A DNA stretch of 39,026 nt from Calidithermus roseus (GCF_003574095.1 NZ_QWLA01000027.1:1-39026); one strand, 5' to 3'; shown: positions 1 through 10,944, counted from the stretch's first letter. Notes: generated from the letters alone by a model not told the origin. Numbers and translations are program-made.

Positions 1-847
1 CCCCCACCATCAGCGTTTCTCCCCAGCCCAGCCCCATCCCGGACCAAGAAAGCGATCCCTCGATGGGCGTGAGCAGCAAGAAACTCTCTTCAGGAGCTTG
101 CAGCACGTGGCTTCCTCTGAGCGCGTGGCGCTCGAGCACGAAAGCTTGGGAGGCCAGTAGGACGTTACCGCTGGGCTTGAGGTCGGGGATCGGGGTGGGC
201 TCGAGCCTGGAGACCGCCAGGCCCTTCTCCAGGTGCAGCTCGCGGGGCCGCCCGTAGTCGTAGAGGCGATAGGTCAGGTCGGAGCGCTGCTGCACCTCGT
301 AGAGCAGCAACCCCGGCCCCAGGGCGTGGATGGTCCCGGCGGGCACGAACACCACCTGCCCGGCCCGCACCCTCTCCCGGTGTAGCAGTTCCCAAATGCT
401 GCCGTCGAGGGCGGCCTGGCGCAGGGTGGGAACATCGGTAGCGCGGTCCAGGCCGTAGACGATCTCCCCTTCCCCCTCGAGCACGTACCAGGCCTCGGTC
501 TTGCCGTGAAAGCCGGTGTGGGCCTCGACGGTGTGGGCATAGGCATCGTCGGGGTGGACCTGCACCGAAAGCCACTCGGCGGTGTCGAGGAATTTGATCA
601 GCAGGGGCAATTCCAGTCCGTAGCGGGCGAAGGGCACCCGCCCGATGAAGGCTGCGCCCAGTTCCTTGAGCACCTCGGCCAGGGGTCTGCCGGCGAAGGG
701 TCCGACAGACACCAGGTTTTCGTCGTAGGCCAGCCAGCGCTCCCCGATGGGCTGGGGAGAGCCCAGCCCCAGCCGCTGGCCGCCCCACACCCGCGCCACG
801 TCACGGGCGGTGAGGGGTAAGACGGAAATGTCGGCGGCAGTCTCCAT
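1..847 (-). CDS. manA: Mannose-6-phosphate isomerase, class I type (3' end outside window)
   Basis: Zinc-dependent isomerase interconverting mannose 6-phosphate and fructose 6-phosphate, which feeds GDP-mannose and cell-envelope sugars. About 282 codons are visible from the ATG at 847; the gene runs off the left edge without a stop. Visible metal-site motifs are QVHPDD (residues 96-101), the Glu in KTEAWYVLEGEGE (about 118) and the His in PAGTIHALGPG (about 174), in the order expected for a cupin-fold phosphomannose isomerase of the short (about 320 residue) bacterial type. A TAGACT hexamer at 857-862, 9 nt upstream of the ATG, suggests a nearly leaderless mRNA. The gene is divergent from the metallophosphoesterase at 979. 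The family assignment is firm; substrate preference within the sugar-phosphate isomerases is inferred. Confidence 0.88.
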   Translation of the reverse strand, partial: METAADISVLPLTARDVARVWGGQRLGLGSPQPIGERWLAYDENLVSVGPFAGRPLAEVLKELGAAFIGRVPFARYGLELPLLIKFLDTAEWLSVQVHPDDAYAHTVEAHTGFHGKTEAWYVLEGEGEIVYGLDRATDVPTLRQAALDGSIWELLHRERVRAGQVVFVPAGTIHALGPGLLLYEVQQRSDLTYRLYDYGRPRELHLEKGLAVSRLEPTPIPDLKPSGNVLLASQAFVLERHALRGSHVLQAPEESFLLLTPIEGSLSWSGMGLGWGETLMVG

Positions 848-978
848 ACGAGGGGCAGTCTACCGTGATTGGGCTCGAGGGCAGGAATGGGAGATACCTA
901 CCCCGCCAAAAAAGCCCGTGCAAATGGCAACAACTGCCCTCAAATTGCTATAAACTGAGACCTAAAGAGACTCAAACC

Positions 979-1611
979 GTGCGAATTCTGGCAATCTCCG
1001 ATCAGATCCATCCCTTCATCCACCAGGCCCGTTTTCCGGGCAATCTACCGGCCTTCGACCTGGTGCTGGCCGCGGGCGACCTGCCGGGCAGCTACCTGGA
1101 GTTCGTCGCCACCAAAGTCGCCGTGCCCGTGGTCTACGTGCACGGCAACCACAAGGAGGAGTACGCGCAGGACTACCTGGGCAACCTCTCCCCACCTGGA
1201 GGGGTTTTGCCGGCTCACGGGCGCATCCTCGAGGTAGCCGGGCTGAGGATCGCCGGCTGGGGCGGAGCCCCCCGCTACAACAACCGCGACTTCGGCCAGT
1301 ACAACGAGGCCGAGGCCAAAACCCGCTTCTACTCCTGGCTCCCCATCCTCGGCCCCCGTCGCCTGCGGCAGGGGCACGCGGTGGACATCCTGCTCACCCA
1401 CGCCCCGCCCCCAGGCCCCCACGCCGGAGCCGACTTCGCCCACCGCGGATCGCAGGCCCTCGAGCTCTTCCACAAGCTCTACCGCCCGCGTCTGCACGTC
1501 CACGGCCACGTCCACCTCTACGAGGCCCAGCCCCAGCGCGAATACGTCACCCCCGAAGGCGTGCGGGTAGTGAATGCCTTCGAGTACACCCTCATCGAGC
1601 TCGAGCCCTAA
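979..1611 (+). CDS. Calcineurin-like metallophosphoesterase
   Basis: Predicted cytosolic two-metal phosphoesterase of 210 residues. The family motifs are visible in order: ISD near residue 8, AAGDL (32-36), VHGNHKEE (54-61), LTHAPPPG and HGHVH near 180. I start at GTG 979 because the fold begins at once (RILAISD) and a TATAAA box lies at 949-954. The reading frame stays open upstream to 865 but codes nothing family-like there. The stop at 1609-1611 overlaps the stop of moaC on the other strand by two bases, so the genes converge with no spacer. The substrate cannot be read from sequence; small proteins of this type act on cyclic nucleotides, nucleotides or phosphoproteins. Confidence 0.85.
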   Translation: MRILAISDQIHPFIHQARFPGNLPAFDLVLAAGDLPGSYLEFVATKVAVPVVYVHGNHKEEYAQDYLGNLSPPGGVLPAHGRILEVAGLRIAGWGGAPRYNNRDFGQYNEAEAKTRFYSWLPILGPRRLRQGHAVDILLTHAPPPGPHAGADFAHRGSQALELFHKLYRPRLHVHGHVHLYEAQPQREYVTPEGVRVVNAFEYTLIELEP

Positions 1612-2084
1612 GGCCCGCGCCGCCACTCCCCGGACTTGCCCCCCGACTTGTGCAGCAGGCGCAAATCGGTGATCTCGAGCCCCTTGCTCGCCGCCTTGAG
1701 CATGTCGTAGACGGTCAGGGCCGCCACCGCGCAGGCGGTCATGGCCTCCATCTCCACTCCGGTTTCGGCCTTGGTCTTCACCGTCGCGGTGATGTGGATG
1801 AGGGCCTGCTCGGGGCGAAACTCGAGCTTTACCTCAGCCGAGGTGATGGGGAGCGGGTGGCACAGCGGGATCAGCTCGCCCGTCTTCTTGGCCGCCATGA
1901 TGCCCGCCAGTTGGGCCACGCTCAGGGGGTCGCCCTTGCCCACCCCGCCCTCCTCGAGTGCTCGCACCGCCTCGGGGCGCAGCCTGACCGTGGCCTCAGC
2001 CGTCGCCGTGCGCAAGGTCGCGGCCTTCTCGCTCACGTCCACCATGCGGGGTTTGCCGTCTTCGAAGTGGGTTAGCTTGCCCAT
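1608..2084 (-). CDS. moaC: Cyclic pyranopterin monophosphate synthase MoaC
   Basis: Second step of molybdenum cofactor synthesis: MoaC makes cyclic pyranopterin monophosphate from the 3',8-cyclo-GTP formed by MoaA. The protein has 158 residues, the usual family length. Hallmarks are the opening [17 protein letters not shown], the central [11 protein letters not shown], the [17 protein letters not shown] helix and the HKSGGKSG tail with its conserved lysines. A TAAGCT hexamer at 2091-2096 sits 6 nt before the ATG, so the transcript probably starts at or next to the start codon. No other moa gene is in the window, so its partners must be elsewhere. The 3' end overlaps the convergent phosphoesterase. 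Confidence 0.97.
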   Translation of the reverse strand: MGKLTHFEDGKPRMVDVSEKAATLRTATAEATVRLRPEAVRALEEGGVGKGDPLSVAQLAGIMAAKKTGELIPLCHPLPITSAEVKLEFRPEQALIHITATVKTKAETGVEMEAMTACAVAALTVYDMLKAASKGLEITDLRLLHKSGGKSGEWRRGP

Positions 2085-2090
2085 AGCAAG

Positions 2091-2096
2091 AGCTTA
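2091..2096 (-). promoter_or_regulatory. -10 box (TAAGCT) of moaC, leaderless layout
   Basis: TAAGCT on the minus strand ends 6 nt before the moaC ATG. No ribosome-binding site is visible. This matches the TANNNT-start codon spacing known for leaderless genes in Deinococcota. Confidence 0.5.
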
Positions 2097-2155
2097 GCGC
2101 TGATGGCCGATTGCTCATAGCCAAGCGCAGAGGTGACTCAGCAGTGCGAAGCGCC

Positions 2156-2953
2156 TCAGACGTCCTTACGCTCGAAGATCAGCCAGGCCAGCACCCCGAA
2201 GCCGAAGGTGTAGATGAGCAATAGCGAAAGGCCCAGGGTGATGTCGGTGCCCGAGCGCAGGTAGAGGTCGAGGTAGGTAGTGAGCAAGAAGGGCGTGATG
2301 GCCGGGAAAGCCACCAGCAAGCGCATGAGCAGGATGGTGGAGATGGCCGCAAGCGCCGCCGAAGTGGTGCTGAGGAAGATGGTGCAGTAGAGCAGGGCCA
2401 AAGCCGCCATGGGCCACAGCACCATCGCACCCAGCACGTGGGCGCGGAAGACCTCGCCGAAGGCAGCCAGGGGCGAAAGCATCCCCACACCTCCAAAGCC
2501 GCCCGGCCCCAGCCCGGTTCCGCCGAAAAAGGCCCCCAGCCCGAAGGAGCGGGGGTCGAAGATAGAGGCCACCAGGCTGATCAGCAGCGAGCCCAGCAGG
2601 CTCACCATGACCAGCATCAGCGGATAGAACAGCACCGTCAGCAGTTTGGCCAGCACCAGCCTCCAGCGCGGGCTCGGGCGCAGCAACACCGACCTGAGCG
2701 TGCCCAGCGAGACCTCGCTGCCCAGCACCTCAGCCGCCGCCATGGCGGTGAGGAAGGGAAAGAGGAAGTCCATGCCGGTGATCAGGGCCAGCGCCGGGAC
2801 CTGCCAGCCGGAGACCAGCTCGAGCTTGTACGCCTGCCGCAGCCCCGGCGCGAAGGCCCACAAAACCGGCAGCACCAAAGCCGCCGCCAGGCCCAGTTGC
2901 ACCGAGCGCAGCCGCAAGAGTTTGCCCAGCTCCCAAAGCAGAATCCTAAGCAT
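2156..2953 (-). CDS. ABC-2 type transporter permease
   Basis: Integral membrane subunit of an ABC exporter, 265 residues. About six hydrophobic segments are visible: one near the N-terminus (LGLAAALVLPVLWAF), then LITGMDFLFPFLTAMAAAEVL, a long double segment around LLTVLFYPLMLVMVSLLGSLLISL, a Gly/Phe-rich loop (GLGAFFGGTGLGPGG), then MAALALLYCTIFL, and a C-terminal pair. The motif EVSLGTLRSVLLRPSPRWRLVLAKLL matches the coupling loop of ABC-2/NatB-like permeases that insert after the second helix. Its start overlaps the end of the ATPase gene by 8 nt, so the two are translationally coupled. The cargo is unknown; relatives export lipids, drugs, sodium or bacteriocins. Confidence 0.9.
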   Translation of the reverse strand: MLRILLWELGKLLRLRSVQLGLAAALVLPVLWAFAPGLRQAYKLELVSGWQVPALALITGMDFLFPFLTAMAAAEVLGSEVSLGTLRSVLLRPSPRWRLVLAKLLTVLFYPLMLVMVSLLGSLLISLVASIFDPRSFGLGAFFGGTGLGPGGFGGVGMLSPLAAFGEVFRAHVLGAMVLWPMAALALLYCTIFLSTTSAALAAISTILLMRLLVAFPAITPFLLTTYLDLYLRSGTDITLGLSLLLIYTFGFGVLAWLIFERKDV

Positions 2954-3887
2954 TCTTGACCCTCTCGCTGTAGTACTCGTACAAGTCGAAGTAGTCGGGC
3001 TCGAGGAAGCGCACCTGATAGCCTTCCTTGACCACCGCCGCCAGAGCGTCGTTGGGAGAACCCTCGAACACCACGTCGAGGGTGCGCAGTTCGACGTTTT
3101 CCACCCCAGGAACCGACTTCAGGAAGGAGGCCACCATCGAGGGGTTGTCCACCCGCAGGCGGTAGCGCTCGCCCTTGGCGTCGAGCCTGACCTCCTCGAG
3201 CAGCCGACCTCCACCCAGGATGCCCACCTTGTCGGCGTAGGCTGAAACCTCGCGCAGGTGGTGGGTAGACAGCAGCACCGCCGTGCCCTCCCAGGCCAGC
3301 TCGGCCAGGATTTCGTGCACGCGGGTGATGCCCTGGGGGTCCAGACCGCTGGTGGGCTCGTCGAGGATGAGCACCCTGGGCTTATGCAGGATGGCCGCCG
3401 CCAGGCCCAGGCGCTGGCGCTGACCCAGCGAGTAGGTGCCCACCCGCTGGTCGGCCACCGCCAGCAGCTCGAGCCGGGTCAGCACCTCGCGGATGCGAAG
3501 CTCGGAGTTGGCGAGCCCGCTCAGGTAAGCCTGCATCTCGAGGTTCTGCCGACCGGTGAGGTGGGGGTAAAAGGCCGCCGGGGCCTCGACCACCGCACCC
3601 AGGGCCTTGCGGGCGGCCCATCCCCCCTCGTAGAGGTCATGACTCAGCATGCGCACCGTGCCGCTGGTGGGAAAGGCCAATCCGGTGAGGATGCGGATGA
3701 GGGTGGTCTTGCCGCTGCCGTTGGGACCGGCGAGGGCATACACCTCGCCAGGGGCCACCGCGAAGCTCACACCCTCGAGTACCGGCTTGCGCCCGTAACG
3801 CTTACCCAGGCCGATGGCCTCGAGGCTCGGGCTGCGGGTTTCAACAAAAGCTGTCGCCACGCCCAACAGTATATGGCCCGGCCTCAC
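2946..3887 (-). CDS. ABC transporter ATP-binding protein
   Basis: ATPase partner of the permease it overlaps. Walker A GPNGSGKTT lies near residue 54, the signature is the variant YSLGQRQRLGLA (about 150-162), Walker B is VLILDEPTSGLDPQG (about 172-186), and the switch His is in LLSTHHLREV. An extra C-terminal region of about 80 residues follows, common in ABC-2 exporter ATPases. The start is uncertain. GTG 3887 has an AAGGA seven bases upstream and is chosen here. GTG 3902 gives a longer form without a Shine-Dalgarno. GTG 3860 lies 7 nt after a TATACT box (3868-3873) and would be leaderless, beginning close to the conserved domain. Confidence 0.92.
   Translation of the reverse strand: MRPGHILLGVATAFVETRSPSLEAIGLGKRYGRKPVLEGVSFAVAPGEVYALAGPNGSGKTTLIRILTGLAFPTSGTVRMLSHDLYEGGWAARKALGAVVEAPAAFYPHLTGRQNLEMQAYLSGLANSELRIREVLTRLELLAVADQRVGTYSLGQRQRLGLAAAILHKPRVLILDEPTSGLDPQGITRVHEILAELAWEGTAVLLSTHHLREVSAYADKVGILGGGRLLEEVRLDAKGERYRLRVDNPSMVASFLKSVPGVENVELRTLDVVFEGSPNDALAAVVKEGYQVRFLEPDYFDLYEYYSERVKNA
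3868..3873 (-). promoter_or_regulatory. TATACT -10 box inside the 5' end of the ABC ATPase ORF
   Basis: TATACT on the minus strand ends 7 nt before GTG 3860, an alternative ATPase start. The -35 region is not convincing. If used, it gives a leaderless mRNA and a shorter protein. Confidence 0.35.
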
Positions 3888-3923
3888 ATTCTCATCCTTC
3901 ACCCAGCTTTGAGGTAACGCGCC

Positions 3924-3952
3924 TTGTCAGATTTCCCTTTTGCCCCTACACT
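3924..3952 (+). promoter_or_regulatory. Promoter of the SRP RNA (TTGTCA-17-TACACT)
   Basis: TTGTCA at 3924-3929 and TACACT at 3947-3952 are separated by 17 bp, and the -10 ends 7 nt before the first paired base of the SRP RNA. This is a near-consensus sigma-A promoter for a housekeeping RNA. Confidence 0.75.
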
Positions 3953-3959
3953 TGACTTC

Positions 3960-4062
3960 GCGTCCTCGGTCCGACGCGGCGCTCCAGCGTGAACCTGGTC
4001 AGGTCCGGAAGGAAGCAGCCATAAGCGCCCCGGAGCGGGTGCCGTCGGGAAGCCGGGGACGC
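3960..4062 (+). ncRNA. ffs: Signal recognition particle RNA, small bacterial (4.5S) type
   Basis: RNA scaffold that binds Ffh and targets nascent membrane proteins. The conserved apical domain is at 3991-4019 (GAACCTGGTCAGGTCCGGAA followed by GGAAGCAGC), including the GGTC tetraloop region and the asymmetric internal loop. The terminal stem is formed by GCGTCCTCGG (3960 on) with CCGGGGACGC (ending 4062). Length is about 103 nt. A T-run at 4063-4067 directly follows the closing stem, and a promoter ends 7 nt upstream of the 5' end. Confidence 0.96.
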
Positions 4063-4067
4063 TTTTT
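4063..4067 (+). terminator. T-run ending the SRP RNA
   Basis: Five T residues follow the closing GC-rich stem of the SRP RNA, so the RNA's own terminal helix can act as an intrinsic terminator. Confidence 0.6.
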
Positions 4068-4081
4068 GTGTCGCTAGGTAG

Positions 4082-4114
4082 CCGATAGCCCCCTCGGGGC
4101 CATCGGTAGTTTTT
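4082..4114 (+). terminator. Hairpin with T-tract after the SRP RNA
   Basis: CCGAT (4082-4086) and GCCCC (4088-4092) pair with GGGGC (4096-4100) and ATCGG (4102-4106); TTTTT follows at 4110-4114. It lies between the SRP RNA and the convergent phosphoribosyltransferase and may serve as a second terminator. Its left arm resembles the dispersed CGATAGCC repeat. Confidence 0.55.
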
Positions 4115-4128
4115 GCAATAAGTCCAGC

Positions 4129-4782
4129 CTATTGCCCCCCCTGAGAACGGCGCAGCAGGTCCTGCACTTCCTCGTCGGAGGTCTGGGGGAATTGCTCGTA
4201 CCACAGCCCCACCGCCCGAAAAGGCTCAGGCTGACGCAGCGCCTTCACCTCGTCGGCCACCTCGAGTAAGGCCTCGCAGGTATCGGGGGGAGCCACCGGC
4301 ACCGCCACCACGATCCTCGCAGGGTTCATGGCCCGCACCGCAAGGACTGCCGCCCGCATGCTGGCCCCGGTCGCCAACCCGTCATCCACCAGGATCACGA
4401 TTTTCCCGCTGAGGTCGGGGAAAGGGCGCTTTCCCCGGTAGGCTTGCTGGCGGCGCTCGAGTTCGGCCCGCTCCCTGCGCTCGACCTGCTCGAGCCTCTG
4501 GGGCTCAATCTCCAGTTGCTCGAGCAACTCCTGGTTGACCACCCGCACCCCAGCCGGAGCGATGGCCCCCATGGCCAGCTCCTCGTGCCCCGGCACTCCC
4601 AGCTTGCGCACGATCAGCACGTCCAGCGGAGCCCCCAGGGCGCGCGCGACCTCGTAGGCTACCGGCACGCCACCCCTGGGCAGGCCCAGCACCCACACGT
4701 CCGGGCGATGGGCATAGCGGCTGAGGCTACGGGCGAGTTCCCGCCCGGCTTCGTAGCGATCCTTGAAGCGCTCGAACTCCAT
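4129..4782 (-). CDS. Phosphoribosyltransferase-family protein
   Basis: Type I phosphoribosyltransferase fold, 217 residues. The PRPP-binding loop is VILVDDGLATGAS (residues 129-141). The N-terminal part has WVLGLPRGGVPVAYEVARAL (30-49) and the DVLIVRKLGVPGHEELAMGAIA block typical of the uncharacterised COG1926-like group, often found in bacterial and archaeal genomes without a known nucleobase. A charged helix (residues 92-116, rich in E and R) separates the halves. I start at ATG 4782, which has GGTGAAGG just upstream; the frame stays open to 4947 without homology. The gene follows a 59-residue membrane protein after 5 nt and is probably in the same operon. The substrate is unknown. Confidence 0.85.
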   Translation of the reverse strand: MEFERFKDRYEAGRELARSLSRYAHRPDVWVLGLPRGGVPVAYEVARALGAPLDVLIVRKLGVPGHEELAMGAIAPAGVRVVNQELLEQLEIEPQRLEQVERRERAELERRQQAYRGKRPFPDLSGKIVILVDDGLATGASMRAAVLAVRAMNPARIVVAVPVAPPDTCEALLEVADEVKALRQPEPFRAVGLWYEQFPQTSDEEVQDLLRRSQGGQ

Positions 4783-4787
4783 GGCCT

Positions 4788-4967
4788 TCACCGTGGCTTG
4801 AGGCCGCCGCTTCTCAGATCGACCCACACGAACATCAGGCCGCAGGCCAGCCAGAACAGCGCCGTCAGCCAGTGGTGTTCCTTGAAAGCCTCCAGCAGGG
4901 CGACCACCAGGAAAAACACGAAGATGGTGAAGTTTGGCCCGATCCAAAGCCCTCGAACACCCTTCAT
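4788..4967 (-). CDS. Small membrane protein, 59 residues
   Basis: Short ORF with a clear Shine-Dalgarno (GGTGAGG, 3 nt before ATG 4967). The product starts MKGVRGLWIGPNFTIFVF and has two hydrophobic segments: about residues 12-27 (FTIFVFFLVVALLEAF) and about 33-50 (WLTALFWLACGLMFVWVD), joined by KEHH, with a basic C-terminus (GGLKPR). It ends 5 nt before the phosphoribosyltransferase start on the same strand. I do not recognise a family. The good ribosome-binding site, two balanced helices and tight spacing argue that it is real. Confidence 0.65.
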   Translation of the reverse strand: MKGVRGLWIGPNFTIFVFFLVVALLEAFKEHHWLTALFWLACGLMFVWVDLRSGGLKPR

Positions 4968-5135
4968 GTCCTCACCAGACTTCTTGCGGAAGCCGTCGAT
5001 GGTCGATGGCTCACAACCACGTCAGGCACGGTGACTCAGGACAGCCCCTACACACCTTCGCAAGAGGTCTGCTCCCTTATTCCAGGGTAGTGAGCCGGGG
5101 TGCGGCCCACAAGATTCTTTTGTCCTCGCCGCCCG
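4968..5135. other. Intergenic stretch between carB and the small membrane gene
   Basis: It holds one copy of the CGATGG-type dispersed repeat at 4995-5010 and no recognisable gene. A promoter for the downstream minus-strand pair is expected, but I cannot identify convincing boxes. Confidence 0.4.
4995..5010. repeat. Dispersed repeat family A copy
   Basis: GTCGATGGTCGATGGC, two tandem units of the family A repeat, intergenic. Confidence 0.55.
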
Positions 5136-8216
<3,081 letters not shown>

Positions 8217-8416
8217 CGCGCTCCTTCAGTCTCCAAGCCAAGAGCCTACCACCTTCGGGCAGTTCGCGGCTCCAAGCGCCCATGCTATCCGAATAAAGAT
8301 GCCAAATTCAAGCATAAAGTAGCCGTTACCGAAGAGCAGGTGACGGGGGCAAGCATATGGGGTTCGGCGCTTTTGCATCTGACCATCCGCCACCGGCTAT
8401 CGGCTATCCTGAAGGC
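8217..8416. other. Divergent intergenic region carB / small rhodanese
   Basis: A possible minus-strand promoter for carB is TTGAAT (plus-strand 8306-8311) with TAGCAT (8282-8287), 18 bp apart. The right end carries a family A repeat (8394-8408) that contains the -10 box of the rhodanese gene. I see no RNA leader that I recognise as pyrimidine-responsive. Confidence 0.4.
8394..8410. repeat. Family A repeat copy carrying a -10 box
   Basis: CGGCTATCGGCTATCCT: two tandem units. The last hexamer TATCCT (8405-8410) ends 6 nt before the ATG of the small rhodanese gene, so the repeat appears to supply its promoter. Confidence 0.5.
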
Positions 8417-8704
8417 ATGAGGATCCTCAAAGCCGAAATGCTCGAGGCCTTCCTCCAGGAAAACCCCCTGATCGTGGACGTGCGGCCCGAGGCCGAGTAT
8501 GCGCGGGGCAGCCTCGAGGGGGCCATTCACCTGCCGGTGAAAGCCATTCAGCATGGCGATCACGACCTACCCAAAGACCGCCCAATCCTGCTCATCTGCG
8601 AGCGGGGAGCCATGAGCGAGTTGGCCGGGCTCTACCTCGAGGCCGCCGGTTACGAGCAGGTCTACAACCTCGAGGGCGGCCTCCGGGCTCTGAAAAAAGC
8701 GTAG
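8417..8704 (+). CDS. Single-domain rhodanese-like protein
   Basis: Predicted cytosolic sulfurtransferase of 95 residues, the normal size for a single rhodanese domain. It shows IVDVRPEAEYARGSLEGAIHLP (residues 19-40) and the active-site loop LLICERGAMS with Cys61 and a six-residue loop typical of thiosulfate or persulfide donors, then YNLEGGL near the end. The ATG at 8417 follows GAAGG and lies 6 nt after a TATCCT hexamer. It converges on a two-domain rhodanese gene (8742-9602), so two sulfurtransferases sit side by side. The physiological sulfur acceptor is unknown. Confidence 0.9.
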   Translation: MRILKAEMLEAFLQENPLIVDVRPEAEYARGSLEGAIHLPVKAIQHGDHDLPKDRPILLICERGAMSELAGLYLEAAGYEQVYNLEGGLRALKKA

Positions 8705-8725
8705 GGGCGCACCGCAGTGCGCCCC
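8704..8725. terminator. Perfect hairpin between convergent rhodanese genes
   Basis: GGGGCGCAC (8704-8712) pairs with GTGCGCCCC (8717-8725) around a 4-nt loop. There is no T-run, so termination is inferred from its position between two convergent genes. Confidence 0.5.
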
Positions 8726-8741
8726 CGACAGCCCGAAGAGC

Positions 8742-9602
8742 TTACTCCTCCGGCCCCTTGACAATGGGCACGCCCACGCTGTTGCCCCACTCGGTCCAGC
8801 TACCATCGTAGTTCTTGACGTGGGGGTAGCCCAACAGGTGCTTGAGCACGAACCAGCTATGCGACGAGCGCTCGGCGATGCGGCAGTAGGCGATGATGTC
8901 CTTGTCCTTCGTCACGCCCTTGGACTCGTAGAGCGCGCGCAGTTCCTCCGCCGATTTGAAGGTGCCATCCGGGTTTACGGTCTGGGCCCAGGGGATGCTC
9001 TTGGCCCCTGGGATGTGCCCTCCGCGCAACACCCCCTCCTGCGGGTACTCGGGCATGTGGGTCTTCTCCCCCACGTACTCCGGCACGCTGCGCACGTCCA
9101 CCAAGGCTCCCTTGCCGTCTTTGACCTTCAGCAGAAACTTGATCACCTCGTCCTTGTAGGCCCGCAGGCTCTCGTCGCGGTACTGCACGCGGTAGGTTCC
9201 CTTAGGGTAGGTGGGTTTGTCGGTGGAGAGGGGCTTGTTCTCCTGGGTCCACTTGATACGGCCCCCGTTCATGAGCTTGAGGTTCTTATGGCCGTTGTAG
9301 CTCATGAACCAGAAGGCGTAGGCCGCCCACCAGTTGTTCTTGTCGCCGTAGAGCACCACCGTGGTGTCGTTGGAAATCCCCAGGCGCTCCATCAGGGCAG
9401 CGAACTCATCGGGACCGATGAACTCCCGCATTACCGGGTCCCAGAAATCCGCCTGCCAGTCAATCTTCTGTGCTCCAGGGACGTGGCCGGTGTCGTAGAG
9501 CAGGATGTCTTCGTCCACCTCGAGGATGCGCAAATTGGGGTCGTTGTGGTGCTCGAGCACCCAATCGGTCGAGACCAGAACATCGGGATTGGCGTAACTC
9601 AT
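8742..9602 (-). CDS. Thiosulfate sulfurtransferase, two-domain rhodanese
   Basis: Transfers sulfane sulfur from thiosulfate to an acceptor. It has 286 residues in two rhodanese domains. The N-terminal domain has [14 protein letters not shown] (37-50) but an Asp in the loop [10 protein letters not shown] where an active domain has Cys, so it is structural. The C-terminal domain has [10 protein letters not shown] (168-177) and the active-site loop [11 protein letters not shown] with Cys240, close to the CRIGERSSH loop of actinobacterial thiosulfate sulfurtransferases. I choose ATG 9602 over 9608 because AGGAGG lies 7 nt before it and would directly abut the earlier ATG. It is divergent from an Rrf2 regulator with three cysteines, suggesting sulfur-responsive control. 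Confidence 0.93.
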   Translation of the reverse strand: MSYANPDVLVSTDWVLEHHNDPNLRILEVDEDILLYDTGHVPGAQKIDWQADFWDPVMREFIGPDEFAALMERLGISNDTTVVLYGDKNNWWAAYAFWFMSYNGHKNLKLMNGGRIKWTQENKPLSTDKPTYPKGTYRVQYRDESLRAYKDEVIKFLLKVKDGKGALVDVRSVPEYVGEKTHMPEYPQEGVLRGGHIPGAKSIPWAQTVNPDGTFKSAEELRALYESKGVTKDKDIIAYCRIAERSSHSWFVLKHLLGYPHVKNYDGSWTEWGNSVGVPIVKGPEE

Positions 9603-9693
9603 ACCCATTCCTCCTGGTTTGAAGCTGAACCGGGCTCGTCAATCGCCAAGGAGCAATCGTAGGCCAACGAGTCCAGCCCTAAGCTAACACAGA

Positions 9694-9711
9694 TTACAAA
9701 AGACGTAAACT
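9694..9711. promoter_or_regulatory. Rrf2 gene -10 box overlapped by a TTAC-N7-GTAA dyad
   Basis: TAAACT (9706-9711) ends 6 nt before the ATG at 9718, which suggests a leaderless mRNA. The inverted repeat TTAC (9694-9697) / GTAA (9705-9708) overlaps it and is a candidate autoregulatory operator in the divergent region. Confidence 0.4.
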
Positions 9712-9717
9712 ACTACC

Positions 9718-10215
9718 ATGCGGCTTTCTGCTACCGACATCTACGCCTTCAAGGCACTAGGCTACCTGGGCACCCAACCGCTGGAGCGCTTCGTGGGCAG
9801 CGAAGAACTCAGCCGGGCTACGGGAGTGAAGCGAACCTACCTGGTGCGAATCCTGGCCGTTTTGGTAGGGCACGGGCTGGTGGTCTCCAAAAAAGGCATC
9901 GGGGGAGGCTACACGCTGCCCAGACCTCCTGAGGAGATCAACCTGCGCGACGTGATGCGGGCCATCGACGGGCCCATAGCCCCCCTGGCCTGCGTGAGCC
10001 TGAACTGGCCCAAGACCTGCGTGGAAGAAGCGCGCTGCCACGCCCGCAGCCAGGTCTGGCTGCGGGTGCGCGACGCGGTGCTGGAGACTTTGAGCCAGGT
10101 CAGCGTGGCCGACTTAGCCGAAGATTACCGCCGGGGAGTGGATTACAGGGAGTGCCTGGAGCACCTGCTCCATCCCATCGAGCTACTCACCCCGCGCTCG
10201 GCTCATGCCAGGTAG
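9718..10215 (+). CDS. Rrf2-family transcriptional regulator with three cysteines
   Basis: DNA-binding regulator of 165 residues. The winged helix spans about residues 1-75 with the family motif [32 protein letters not shown]. Three cysteines and a histidine follow the helix where IscR and NsrR bind an iron-sulfur cluster: Cys92, Cys101, Cys107 and His108. The spacing (8 and 5 residues) differs from IscR (5 and 5), so both a cluster and cysteine-based sulfur sensing are possible. The C-terminal extension (about 125-165) is unremarkable. The gene is divergent from the thiosulfate sulfurtransferase, the likely target, and its own promoter contains a dyad. Confidence 0.88.
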   Translation: MRLSATDIYAFKALGYLGTQPLERFVGSEELSRATGVKRTYLVRILAVLVGHGLVVSKKGIGGGYTLPRPPEEINLRDVMRAIDGPIAPLACVSLNWPKTCVEEARCHARSQVWLRVRDAVLETLSQVSVADLAEDYRRGVDYRECLEHLLHPIELLTPRSAHAR

Positions 10216-10241
10216 AGAGTGCTGGGGCGTGATGGCCAGGG

Positions 10242-10258
10242 GTCGTACGTCCTACGTC
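10242..10258. repeat. Dispersed repeat family B copy
   Basis: GTCGTACGTCCTACGTC in the gap between the Rrf2 gene and the truncated kinase. It is the reverse complement of the GACGTAGGACGTACGAC unit. Confidence 0.5.
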
Positions 10259-10294
10259 AACATTAAGCGCTCAATCCCGACGATGACCTCTTTC

Positions 10295-10930
10295 CTACCC
10301 ACCGTCCGCTCCTTCCAGCGGCAGCTCGAGGTAAAAACGGGCCCCCTGACCCGGCTCCGAAATCACGCCGATGCGGCCTGCGTGGGCTTCCACGATGGCT
10401 TTAGAGATATACAAGCCCAACCCTGTTCCACCCACTCCACGCTCCACCGCGGAGTGGGTGCGGCTATAGCGTTGAAACAGGCGGTCCATCTGTTCGGGGG
10501 AAATACCCGGCCCGCTGTCTTCGACCTCGAGGCGCACCCACTCGCCCTGTACTCTCGCGCTCAAAGCGACCCGACCCTTTCTGGGCGTGAACTTGAAAGC
10601 GTTGGAAAGCAGGTTGCCGACCACCTGGCCGATGCGGTCGGGGTCGACCAGGAGCGGGGGCAGCGGCCTCAGCTCGACCTCGAAGGAGATCTCCGAAAGC
10701 CGGGCCACCCCGCCAAACGCGGCGGCGACGTCCCGCAGCATCGGGCTCAGGTCCACCCTGCGCCGGCTGACCTCGAAGCGACCGGACTCGAGGCGGTTGG
10801 TGTCGAGCAGGTTGTCCACCATGTTCTTCAGCCGCAGCCCGCTCTCGCGGATGAGTTGCACGAACTCCAGCGACTCGGGATCGAGCCTGGTGTCCTCCAT
10901 CAACAGCTCGGTGAAACCCATGATGCCCAC
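10295..10930 (-). pseudogene. Histidine kinase fragment truncated within the H-box
   Basis: Only the C-terminal part of a sensor histidine kinase remains. The second dimerisation helix (LIRESGLRLKNMVDNLLDTNRLESGRF) and a complete HATPase domain are present: N-box NLLSNAFKFT, G1 box DSGPGI, G2 box GGTGLGLYISKAIVEAHAG. Upstream, the sequence V-GIMGFTELL matches what normally follows HELRTPL, but the codons before it read SSSCFSLL and then a stop (TGA). The phosphoacceptor His and all sensor domains are therefore gone. It abuts a response-regulator remnant on the opposite strand. It could still be translated from GTG 10930, but cannot autophosphorylate in the usual way. Confidence 0.75.
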
Positions 10931-10944
10931 CAGCAGCGAGAAGC

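Noticed and set aside
865-978. Longer start for the metallophosphoesterase
   Set aside because: The 38 added residues are basic and unlike the family; they include the likely promoter region (TATAAA at 949).
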